64,000 nucleotides of DNA. It comes from Ixodes scapularis. Lineage: Eukaryota > Arthropoda > Arachnida > Ixodida > Ixodidae. The position numbers were made by a program, and so were the translations under genes. Shown piece after piece: positions 53,844 to 64,000 of this stretch (positions are counted from its first letter, which is position 1; each line of letters begins with the position of its first letter). The stretch lies in NCBI RefSeq assembly GCF_016920785.2, contig NW_024609837.1, positions 26,661,533 through 26,725,532 of the forward strand, read 5' to 3'. The notes under the pieces are model-generated. The model searched no databases. It worked only from the letters and a program-made list of their open reading frames with translations, and had not been told where the DNA came from.

Positions 53844-53974
53844 TGTTGCGTTTTAATTTACAAGAGGACGTCCACAGCCAAATTAGACCAGATTAGAAGT
53901 GTCACGAGCCGTCTGTACGTGTTTCGTCTTTGTCCTCGGTGGGTTCTAGCACGCGCCTCAGCAGCACCGCTACA
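53844..53974 (-). repeat. 5' LTR (131 bp)
   Basis: Same length and termini as the other LTR (TGTTGCG... and CACCGCTACA). It is adjacent to the primer binding site. On the minus strand it begins TGTAGCGG and ends CGCAACA. Confidence 0.9.
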
Positions 53975-54239
53975 ATATATAAATATGTAAAAAAAATACT
54001 GTAGACATTGGTCGTAAATCAGCCATATAGTAAGCAGATAATGAAACGCAAAAGCAACAAGAAAATATTCGAGACTAAATATTGAACAGCAAAGTCATTA
54101 CAACAAAAACCCACGCATGCAGCGGCCATGAATTGCCATGAATCAGTAATAAGCAAAGAAGCGACAAGAATTGCTTGACATGAGTGACAAGGCGAGATCA
54201 TGGATAAAATATAAGGGCACACTTCCATCTAAAAATCGA
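53975..54239. other. Intergenic DNA, nothing recognised
   Basis: Short AT-rich segment between the LTR element and the LINE pseudogene. Confidence 0.4.
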
Positions 54240-55790
54240 CCTGCTTTGACACCATTTCAATATTTCTTTTTTTACTGTACGTAATAACTGATTTCCTGCA
54301 AATTGCCGGGAAGTTGATTAAAGATCGATTTGGAACATAATAGTTTCTTGATCGTGTTCTATAATCCGTATATGTTCTCGGAATATTATGCTTCTCGGTC
54401 CTCCTAAGCTTTTTTTGTGTAGTTGACCTTGTCTTGTCATTGTAAAAAATGGTAAATAAACATTGATTTGAATTGAATTGTAATCAGTCGTGAAGTAGTT
54501 TGACGTGGTGATTGTATAGTTCCTCGGATTACCCATCGTCAGAAGATTAAGTTCGGTAAGCTGTTCTTCGAATAGGATGTGCTCGAGCCGGGTTCTGTAA
54601 GTGACGTTCTTTACCATTAGTTTTATCATGCTATCGATTTTTTGCTTATTGGTGTTCGAACAGAATCCGTAGATCGTTATTCCATACCTTAGTTTTGATT
54701 CACCTAACATTTGGTAAACTGTTTTTCTTTAATATGATGTCCGGGTGACTACGAAGTCTGTATAGGTAAGATGAAATCATCCTCAACTGCTTTATCAGGT
54801 TATCTGTGTGCTAATTTCAGGATAAATGTTCGTCAAAGTAAATTACTAGGTATTTTGTTGCTGTTGCGTATGCTAGTGGTGAACAGCAACAATTCCTGCA
54901 TTCCGCCGAATGAAACAAAGATGGGTTCTGTGAGGTCAATACGGGTTTGATGGGTTCTGAAGCACATAAGTCTAGTCTTATTTTCATTTACAAAAATGAA
55001 GTTCTTTACAGATCAGTTCATTATTTGTTTAATGCCCTCTTGTAAAGCGGACTCCGCAATACTATAATTTTCGTTTGCTAGAATTAAAGCTGCATATTGA
55101 TATATATTTGATATTAAAGGCAAAGAAGCGAGGTGATTCATGTATATATTAAATAACATGGGGCATAATACCGATCCTTGGGGTACACCGTTGATGGTAT
55201 CACTAATATTATTGCTAATTCTTACTTTTTGTGTTCGGCCGGTGAAGTAATTTTTGAAAAATCTAAGGAACGGTCCTCTGAATCGCAGACTTTCTAGTTT
55301 ATCTAGTAGAATATCATGATCTATTGAATCAAATGTTTTAGTTAAATCTAAAAACAAAACAAGCACAATTTGATATTCTTGTCTATCTTCTCATTAATAA
55401 AATCCGCTACGTCTTCGCGTGATAGTGACGCATTTTTATTTTTCCGGAACCCATACTAAGAGTAATTTATTAACGAGAATTTGTCGCAGAGCGAGGTCAT
55501 AGTTTTTAAAATAAATCTTTCCATTATCTGATGAATGGCCGACAACAACGCAATGAGCCTGTAATTGGAAACATCTTTTTTGTTTCCTTTTTTTTATAAA
55601 TTGGTCGCACTACCCGACACCTTCATCTTATTACGTATATCTCCTGTTTCACAAATCCCATTTAATATTGCCAAAAGAATGTTTTTATGACTGTTAAAAT
55701 TAATGCACAAATCTCTGGGCCTTATTTAATCGTATCTGCCAGTCTTGTTGTAAAAATCTGCTCGACTATGATATTCTAAAAACGTTTTAC
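54240..55790 (-). pseudogene. LINE reverse transcriptase, degenerate (CR1/Jockey-like)
   Basis: Reading from 55790 down: KKGNKKDVSNYRLIALLS (RT block 1), a break, then FLDLTKTFDSIDHDILLDKL (motif A Asp kept; 55350-55291), NGVPQGSVLCPMLFNIYMN (motif B), then IYQYAALIL, where a working enzyme has YADD-type residues: both catalytic Asp are lost. Thumb remnants (SKLRYGITIYGF near 54690, then KTRSTTQKKLRRTEK in another frame) continue to about 54250. Several stops and frame changes. The family looks distinct from the LINE at 50000-51104. Confidence 0.8.
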
Positions 55791-58700
55791 TCACCTGCTC
55801 GCGCGGGTATTGCTCCGTGTGGTAGGCATTGAAAGATTGGCTCACGCAAATTGTTTACTTTTGATGCTACGCGGTACCACGTTCATATTCTTCCCAAAAG
55901 ACACAGGAAAAGTATCAGACTCTTGATAGCCCCCGCCTTCAGAAGCTTTTGAATGCAGGCTGACTATCCCGATACCTTGCAGAGGTCGGAAATTTAGTGC
56001 ATTGGCACTTGCATGCGCCGTATAGCTGAGCTTAATACAGCATGCTTTGTCCGCTGCATCTGTGGCCGACCACTAACGGGCCTGGGAGAAAACGCCGGGA
56101 ATCGGCATTCACTTGGTTGTTCCACGTGGACATTCCTTGAAAATCAGAATAAACGCTTCAACTTGACGTCAAAGTGACGGTCGATAACTGTTTTGGCCGA
56201 TACGCTCTCGCCAGGCCTTCGTCTTCAAAGTGACCGCTACCGCTATACCGCGCGCTGCCGCCCTTAACTCCCGACGTGAAATCACCCTGATGCCGCGAAC
56301 ATATCGTCGAAATGCGAAACTCTAAAGACTTGAAACTAATCTATCATTGTTAAACGAATGTGAAGAAAACCAATGCTTATAGAAACGATAGGAAGAGGAC
56401 GGTCGTTAAAAATGCAGACAGAAACGCATTTCGTGCAGAAAACGTATGTAGTGCGCTCGAATAAGGAAATATTCACAGAAAAGATTTCTCTTATATATTT
56501 TAAAACTAAGAAAACGCGAACTGCCTCATCAAACTGCGAATATAAATTAAATGCAGCATACGATGTTGGGTGGAGAAACAAGAGCCAACAGATGCAGACG
56601 ACACACCGCGTTTCCGCTCCGGACGCCGATCACAGCGCCGGTCCTAGCGCGGTGGCTGCACTGGTTCTGCACCGCCGCTGCACGACTCCTAGACTCCTAC
56701 AAACTCGGACCATTATTAGTTCATAACTTTCTGGCCGAATCGAACAGACCTATTGAATCCGTAAACGTAAACACGATACCTCCTCACCACCGCACTCACC
56801 TCGCGACGCCATGCATGACGCTGACAAACAGACGGACACCGGCGGGGTTTTGGTGAAAACAAACGTTTTAAGGCTAACGCATAAAAGAGATAAAATAAAT
56901 CGATGCATTTTGGCGTTGTCTGCACAGAAGCACCGCAATGAACAGGACAGAGTCCCGTTCTTCGTACTGCGGCGTGGACTTATCCGATCATCTTGATATC
57001 ACGTTGGACCCTGCCCAAGTCGGGACTACGCGATAAGGTCTCATTTGAGATTAGCCTCTGCTCACGGGCTTCCGTTTCAAGACCCGCAAACGCGTCCATG
57101 ATATGCAAAAAAAAAAAAAGTACGATAAAATATTTATGAAAAAGACAGCGGCAGTTAACGATTGTCACGTGGGGTGCAGGAGCAGATTTCCCGGAAGCTC
57201 CCCTCGAAAGAAAGAAGCGTTTCTCGTTTCCGCGAAATCCTAGCGACGATTACAACTGAGAAGAAGCAGAGGAGAAAGCCCGAATCATCCACACGTTGGA
57301 ATTTCGGGGTAAACGAAAATCAATGGCTCAAAAGCTCCAAAGCGGCGACGTGGCCGCGGGCTTGAAGAGTGAGAGCCTATACTCTCATTAAGACGACAAA
57401 ACATTCGGTTAGGCGTTGTTGTTCGCGGATACGGCAACAATAATCATTTTAGATATAAAGGGCAACCTTTTGTAGTACTTCATTTTTACAACAAAGTAAT
57501 TTTTGTCTAATTAATAACTCACCAGCAAAAAAAAAAAAATTTATTTGAGTGTTTGTGTGAGCAGTGGTTGCTGGTTGTCACGGCTCACACAGTCTTTTTC
57601 TTATGTTCAAACCTTTATATCATGCGCTTAAAAAAAATAAAGAAAAATAAAAAAATGGCCCGCAAATGCGTGCTAACGTGCAGACAGGACATTAAGCGTA
57701 GTGAAAAAACTGCAAAGGTATTTATCTGGGTTTGCATTGGCTCATTCGCTTTTAACAAACAGACCAATCGGAAGGGCTACGGCGACTATTGAGAAATTGG
57801 AATAAACGAATACAAAAACAAATAGATAAACACGTGTGATATCATCTCGTGGACGTAGAAGTAGTTTGAGAGAGTTACCGATGCGCTGGATAAATTCACA
57901 CAAATAAAACAAGAACTGGTGTATATAAAAAAAAAACAAAAAATGAAGACGAACACTTATTTTAATTTGAGGTAAGTTCTCAGAATTTACGACGCTGCCG
58001 AGAATTAAATTTTGCCGCCACAACGTCACAAACTATTTTTTCCCCTGCGGAAACTGGAAGCGATAGTATGCACAAGGAAAATAATAGCTAACTCGATAAT
58101 AGAAAAATGAAGAAAAAAAAAAGTAATCAGGGAAAGCTCTCTTCGAGTGCTCCTAGGGAAATTGCAGGATTCTTGGGATAGATGTCGAATAGACAACTCT
58201 AGAAGGCGCACTTACACCACGTGAGTGCAACTAACAGATTAACTACGTACATAATAAAGAACAAAAACAGCGCGACCCCTCCTCTCCAGCGTTCTCACTG
58301 CTAAAGTGAAAGAGGTGGGTGGAGCTTCCACTTTGCTTTTAACCTGTCACCGACTGTAGTTGCCAACATGAATAAACTTCATTTGAGAGTCAGGGCTGTG
58401 GTATATCGGTTACCTAACACTTTGTCCTCGTCTACGCGCTTTTTTTTATGTTTCGAAATAAAACTAAAATAGTGTTAAAAAAAGTGCCAGGAATTAAAAA
58501 AGACACTATCACAATATCGCAACTTCTCTTTTTAATTTTTTAATGCAACGCGTGAATAGAATGCAAGGATGTTAAAAACAATAGGAGATTTATTTGTAAG
58601 AAGTTTTTTTGTTTTTTTAACGGGTATGTTTTGTAAGGAAGTAACGGACAGGCACTCCGGCTTCCTCTGTTTCAGTGATCACACACGAGAGGTACGGACA

Positions 58701-58943
58701 GTCGAGGACAAAAGAAACGAGAATGAGGGCGAACACCAGAATAACATAGATATATCTCGCCGCCGTACCGGAGGCGCAAATACAGATCAAGTTATAGAGA
58801 TATTGAAGCAACCAATGAAGTAACCAAAATTCGCTTTTCCCAAATTCTAAAAGAAAAAAATAAAAAATTACGAAGGTTGGTGACTTTTTATTGAAGAGCG
58901 TATCAATAGTACCTGCCAAAATAAGAACAGCAGTGAGTGGATG
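55791..58943. other. Intergenic DNA, nothing recognised
   Basis: 3.1 kb of AT-rich sequence with several A and T runs (for example 57106-57118 and 57527-57538). No element ends, RNA genes or coding regions could be supported. Largest frame 117 codons (56373-56726), without recognisable features. Confidence 0.45.
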
Positions 58944-59252
58944 CATAGGCTCCTATACTGACCAAGCCTGACAGATCGCCACGAGAAGCGGCCACCGAAA
59001 TGGAAAAGGCGGAGTGGCAGACAATGGATGAGAGGAGAGCCACGTGACTGGCGCCCCGCTACGGCAAGACGCCGAAACGCACTTCTCCCGAGCGAAGAAC
59101 TGTATTTCGCGTCCTCGCCTCTGCAAAAGCTGTGGGCTGACGTCCAGCTTCCCCGAGAAATGACTCTTTGATGCTCTGTGCTACCAGATCCTCACGCTCG
59201 AAATCTGCGGCCTGCCACTCTATGTCTCCGTCGTCGAACTGCCAGGCTTCGC
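58944..59252 (+). mobile_element. MITE family A, copy 5, right end lost
   Basis: Left end CATAGGCTCCTATACTGACC and the whole interior are present. The match stops at GAACTGCCAGGCTTCGCGAC, without the last 20 or so bases of the right end. Confidence 0.85.
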
Positions 59253-62200
59253 GACGAGCGGGTGCCGGAGGCCGGCCTTTCGAAAGAGGCGCCCTGTCGT
59301 TCTGATCGCGTCGCGGACCACAATGTTGGAAAGGTGTCTCCAAACCTGTTGGCCAACGGATTGTGGCAGTCTCGAGGGCCAGAAGATATATAACAATAAA
59401 ACGAAAAAAAAAATAGGTTTAAAGGAGCATTTAAATGCAGAAATTTAAACTAGAGGAAACATCCCAAAAGAAATGCAAGGTGAATGAACGCATAGACTTT
59501 TTTTTTTTTTTTTTCAGATGTTGTTAATTATAATATTACAAAAGAACTGTAAACCAAAGAACTCACCAGGCATGAATCAAGGCGCGTAGGAACTTCACTA
59601 TATATATTCACACGGGGCCCACACTAGTGAGAATGGTAGATCTGCTGATGACAATATGCGAGAGTTATACGCGGGACATTAAGCCCGATATTCATGAGAA
59701 CGCCAAGTGAATTGTATTATAGTTACACAGACACGAAGCAGAGAACTACAAGAGTAATTCTGGGGATGACAGTGTACAATATTATGGCGAGAGATCCCGC
59801 GTTTTGATGCAGTTTTCTCTCGTTCTTACGGATACCGTCGTGCGCGCTTTCAATGCATATCGCAATGCCTTTTTTTCTTTTTTTGAGCGCGTTTATTTTT
59901 ACATTTGTAGCAGCGGGTCGCGGGCCAGGCGTCAATCGAAAGACCGCGTACATCCGAGGGCCACCAGACAGAACGTCTCCGCAGGCTGGAATTCGGAGAC
60001 CCCTTGTGTAAAAAATAACCGCAAAACATAAAAAAAAAAAGGAAAACCGTTGGCATAGTGGAATGTGCATCTCGTGCGAAACCGGGAATAATATTACTGT
60101 TTCAGTTTCGTTCGCGATCGTTAACGTCCCACACGAGTCAATTCGACACGCCTCGTGTCACGTATTTAGTATTATGATGGCTGTCATACGGGTACTTGAT
60201 TGTTAAAACGAATGCCACAACTGAAATCCCACAAGTGTCAATAAAGACATACGATTTTTTTTTTCGACGCCGGGCGCGAAACCGGGGACGACAACGCTCG
60301 CTCGCTTTTCACCTGTTGCCAACCGCGTGCAGAGTTCGAAAACAAATCCGTGACAGTCGACACAAGTCGAGAGACACGCCAGACGCGATATCGCATCATT
60401 CCTATAATACTCTCGAAAAGAAGCGCCACGTCGCTAGAGAGAGAGAGAGAGGAACGCGAAGGAGATCGTATGAATGGACGGAACATGCGAGTTGTTTTCT
60501 ACTTACCTGGCGGAGTCAGGAAGACCGGCAAAAATTTCCCAATGGAGAAGAGCGATGCGTAGCCGACGGAGAGCCGAAGGAGCAACCGGCTATTTTTGGG
60601 AGCCCGTCGGGATCGGAAGAAAAAAAATAAAATAAAAAGAAAGCTCGCAAGAGGAAAAGAGAACACAAAGAGAACAAACAGCAACAGAGAAGAAACAAAA
60701 CAAGCAGGCACGTTGGCAAGGGGAGCGGCTCAGACCACAGCGCCCGTGGAAAAACGCACCTAAAAATACCACGACGCAGCTGGGACGACGAGGGCGGCGG
60801 CGAGCGCCAAGTTGTTTGACGCGAGTGATACGAGGTGGCGCCACGTTCCACGCACAAACCAGCGACACCGTGTCGTCTGCTAGCATTTTGTTTTTGGTCT
60901 GTGTCCAGTTATGGGCACATATAATTTATAATCCGCGATATCAAAAACTGGTAGAAACCTGAATGTAACGGATGACACGCACGTGCGAGAAAATTTACAA
61001 CGTTTGATGCTAAAATTATTTCAAAAACAAAAGATTGAGAAAAACAAAAAGCTGGAACAAAAAGCGTCGTGATGCGAATAGCATTTCCAACGTGTAATTT
61101 ACGATCAATTTAGGATTTTAAAGATCTTCGTTAACCTTGAGAGGGAATGAACTCTCCTTGTTTGTATTAAAGTAGCGTTATCCCATGTTCAGCTCATGCT
61201 ATTTACATAATGTGATAAGCTAGCGCAAATTTCGAAGGAGTAGTAGCGAGGTACCGCGGCCTTGTTATATATGCTGTTGTCGAGAAAACCCGACCGTGTT
61301 GGTGCACTTTCCACGTGTCCATGACTTTCGGAACCTTTGGGAGATGATATTGCACATACTGGCATAGATGATACGGGCACGAGTATCTCCCTACGTAACG
61401 GTGGCGTGAACGACGGCTTAAAAGATCATTCTGAGATTTCAACGCAGAAACGAAGCAAACGAAGATGGTTGTCAAAGCACGGCTTTAGGGTAACATTCAC
61501 ATCTTCCACTATCTGCTCCACGGAACGTACGAAACGACTTGTTTACGAAAGGCTGGGATGGAAACGTAAGGCCACACAATTCGCTGTACTTTCAAGAGAT
61601 GGCGGCACTATACAGCTTCCACTCTATGCCGCTCTTGTTTTTTTTTTTTTTTGTTTGTTTTTTCTGGCTTTAGAGTCCAGCTTACACGAGGGAATGGTGT
61701 TGTTGCTGTCTTAGCCATAAGCCTCGAGTCGTAAGCTGCTCTTGAATTGCTTGCGCAAGTCGGCACTTCTTTCTGTAGGTCCCGTAGCAACAAACTCCAC
61801 TTAATTTTTGTTTTCTTTTTTTTTTTTTTTTGTCGGAGGCGGCATTAATCACCGCAGCCGGCAGAAGCCAAAAACGGGGTGAATCTTGGCACGAAGGAAT
61901 GTTCGCCCCTATTCAACGGAGGAATCTAATAAGGGGAAAACATGCAATACACGTTGGAAACATAACACTCCTTCCTCGGCGATAACAGCAAAAACATAAT
62001 ACATAAGCGACTGGTGTAGAACCCAAGGAGAGAGAGACGAGATGGTCAGCGAGAGAGGTGATTATAAAACAGGGTAACCAAAGAAACACCGCAGCGACAT
62101 GTCCGGATTGCAGACCTCTCTCTACACGCCGTAGTGCCCGCCTAGAACCTTGTTTCATCGCTCGCTGTGTCTGTTCCGTTAGTTGTATTACCGTGTCTTC

Positions 62201-62998
62201 GCTCGTTTCACCTCACGATGGACCAAAGATGACCCTACAAGTCATTACAGCCAATTGGAGGCCGCGTGAGTATCACGTGCTCTTCGATAGGGGCGCAGCG
62301 GCGCCTGGCACGGGCCGTGACAAGGTGATACGGAGCAAGCTGATGCCGCATGCGCCGCAGGGCTGCGAACGTCAGCGGTGGGAGTCACGGCAACGGCGCC
62401 GCGGCGGTGTTTCGCGTCGTCTTTGTGGTTTTTGTCGCCGGACGTGCTCTCTCGGCGTGGGGGGAACGAAGCAGCGACAACAACCGTTGTTCTCTATCGC
62501 CGCCTCCCCCTTTCTATTGAGAAACGGGTGGCGGCTGGTATATTGTTTCACTTGAATGCGCTTTCTTTCGTTTTTTTTTTTTTTTTGTCTTTGTTCTACG
62601 AGATATTCGCATAAGCTGAAGGGCTTCTGCGTGGGTAGTGACAGTTCGGTACAGATTGAAGGATGCTATAAATGTAACCCTTTTAACCGGAATCACCTTG
62701 ATTTTCAATAGTTTCGGCATCTTCACGAGTAGGCGTTTTCAATTTAGATCCATTCTAGAGAGCTTGGGAAAGAAATTGGAAAAACTTTATAAGGATGTGA
62801 GGTAATAAATAAAGAAAGAAATATGTATATGCGTGGTTTCATCTCAAATTGGGCAGGCTAAAAAGGTGTAATTTTAAATGTTGACGAAAAAATATGTGTT
62901 TTGGGGGCATTCTTCAAATGAAGGAGGGCGCAAACCGCATGTTCTCGAGATTTCTGTTCTCGAGTTACGAAGCGTAGAAGCCGCAGTGGCAGAAACTA
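59253..62998. other. Intergenic DNA, no supported gene
   Basis: 3.7 kb without recognisable elements. 60240-60890 is GC-rich at both ends, and on the minus strand a good 5' splice site (GCCAG|GTAAGTAG, about 60505-60515) follows a region of 60-113-codon frames; a 5' exon of a host gene is conceivable but unsupported. Frames of 125 and 165 codons (61337-61714, 62058-62555; both plus) have no known features. Long T runs at 61639-61653 and 61817-61831. Confidence 0.35.
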
Positions 62999-63876
62999 GT
63001 GTTTTTGCCTGCCGTCGCAGTTCGCGTGTTTGACACCCTCTGCTGGCGCTAGTGTTTTTTCTACACCCTTTTAACTTTCCCCCTCATTTAATAGGTACTA
63101 TAAAGATACCTTGACGTTTTCAAATATTTTTAGGAGTTTGACTGTTTTCTAAAAAAGAAAAAAAAGTCAAACTCGTCATTCCGGTCGCTTTTTGGTCAAC
63201 TTTGACAGGTCATTACTTTGTCTGTACTTCAGGTAAATTTTCTTTCTTTGGCTCTACAGAAAGCCCAAAGCAAGTCCATTATAAATATAATAATATCATT
63301 AGGATCTGCTGACTAGCCGCTCCGCCACCTTCACGCAAATGTTGTAAGAAATAACAAATGTTGACAGTTCGAGGTCGATTTTCTCAAAAACCCCAATTTT
63401 GTAAATTTTTATTTTTAAAATACTTTTAGATATATTAGTCGATTACAAGAAAAAACAATCTAAAATTGTAATACTTTGGTTGTATGTCCCCTATTTGAGC
63501 CGCAATCACGTGAAATCTGTGAACATTTGTTATTTTTCACAACGTTTACGTGAAGGTAGCGGAGCGGCTACTCAGCAGATAATAATGATATTACTATATC
63601 TATACTAGGCATGCTTAGGGCTTTCTATAGAGCCAAAGAAATAAAATGTACCTTAAGTACAGACAAAGTAATGACCTGTCAAAGTTGACCAAAACTCGAC
63701 CTGAGTGACGCGTTTGACATTTTTTTCAGAAAATCAAATTATTTGAAATATTTGAATACGTGAAGGTATCTTTATAGTACATATTAAACGAGGGGGACAA
63801 GTTAAACGGGTGTAGGAAAACACTAGCGCCAGCAGAGGGTGTCAAACACGCGACCTGCGACGGTAGGCAAAAACAC
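62999..63876. mobile_element. 878-bp foldback element, TA-flanked
   Basis: Arms of about 360 bp (62999-63367 and 63521-63876). They start GTGTTTTTGCCTGCCGTCGC and share GTGTTTGACACCCTCTGCTG, GCGCTAGTGTTTT, GACAGGTCATTACTTTGTCT and GCCGCTCCGC. The loop is about 150 bp. TA flanks both ends (62997-62998 and 63877-63878), as for Tc1/mariner insertions. The arms differ at scattered sites and small indels, so it is not recent. Non-coding. Confidence 0.85.
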
Positions 63877-63878
63877 TA

Positions 63879-64000
63879 TAGTCGGATGCAACCTGAGAAC
63901 AATCTTTTAGCTCCACCCACAAGCGCATTGCGCCCATCTGAAGTGCCTCCGCCGTCGAGAAAGTAGTTCGCTAGCAACGTTGCTTTTTCTTCCTCCAGGA
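63879..64000 (+). mobile_element. Possible start of another foldback, cut by the window end
   Basis: CTATAGTCGGATGCAACCTG at 63875-63894 resembles the terminus CTATAGTCCGTTGCAACTC of the 13316-13496 element and overlaps the TA of the previous one. The right end lies outside the window. Confidence 0.35.

Larger units (their letters stand above)
52789..53974 (-). mobile_element. Miniature non-coding LTR retrotransposon
   Basis: Two direct repeats of exactly 131 bp (TG...CA) enclose 924 bp. On the minus strand the element has a primer binding site (53825-53841) two bases after the 5' LTR and a purine tract (AGAGGGGAAA, 52922-52931) just before the 3' LTR. ATAT flanks both sides (52785-52788 and 53975-53978), a 4-bp target duplication as in Ty3/gypsy elements. 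Without the inserted foldback (53149-53341) the interior is about 730 bp and has no recognisable gag or pol, so it is a TRIM-like or internally deleted element that needs helper proteins. The LTRs differ at about 8 of 131 sites. Confidence 0.85.

Noticed and set aside
54400..54490. TTGATTTGAATTGAATTG as a second inserted LINE tail
   Set aside because: It fits inside the minus-strand C-terminal coding of the RT pseudogene (residues continue in frame on both sides), so no insertion is needed.
60516..60886. Minus-strand 98-113-codon frames as a membrane protein
   Set aside because: The Leu/Phe/Cys-rich part comes from an A-rich plus-strand stretch (GAAAAGAGAACAC type) and appears in two frames at once.

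Overview
The window looks like transposon-dense, gene-poor nuclear DNA of an arthropod, most likely a hard tick. This rests on the mix of elements: Tx1/L1-like, I/Jockey-like and CR1-like non-LTR retrotransposons, class II tRNA-derived SINEs and many short foldback elements. The genus cannot be read from the sequence. I see no bacterial operons, rRNA or functional tRNA genes, and no host gene that I can support. Nearly all open frames not assigned to an element are short and look like chance.

Layout. 1-15 kb: SINE, MITE and foldback mosaic, including a SINE split at its B box by a MITE, a three-unit array of tandem hairpins at 12.06-12.55 kb, and a hAT-like MITE with a perfect 8-bp target duplication at 13.07 kb. 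15.3-20.7 kb: a degenerate Tx1/L1-like LINE (ORF1, endonuclease, reverse transcriptase and C-terminal region) interrupted by two MITEs, with an opposed second copy of the C-terminal region upstream. 20.7-28.9 kb: twin 46-bp palindromes, a 643-bp hAT-like element, a MITE inside a MITE, and two arrays of short palindromic units. 29-38 kb: a CR1-like LINE fragment, a 424-bp foldback whose outer arms are identical, a SINE, and an I-like LINE with an RNase H region. 39.3-42.1 kb (minus strand): a gag/endonuclease LINE that lost most of its reverse transcriptase. 45-51 kb: a second hAT-like element with a perfect 8-bp duplication, a SINE, a THAP zinc-finger fragment and a 5'-truncated CR1-like LINE with an open RT frame. 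52.8-55.8 kb: a 1.19-kb LTR element without recognisable genes (131-bp LTRs, tRNA-Leu primer binding site, purine tract) and a minus-strand RT pseudogene. 63-64 kb: an 878-bp foldback.

The elements do not form a pathway. What the window records is layered insertion: MITE into SINE, foldback into MITE, MITEs into a LINE, foldback into an LTR element, and a MITE into a tandem array. The most promising items are the miniature LTR element, the three-hairpin array, the palindromic-unit arrays near 26-27 kb and the double palindrome at 20.73-20.82 kb. No coding system with a new biochemical function was found.
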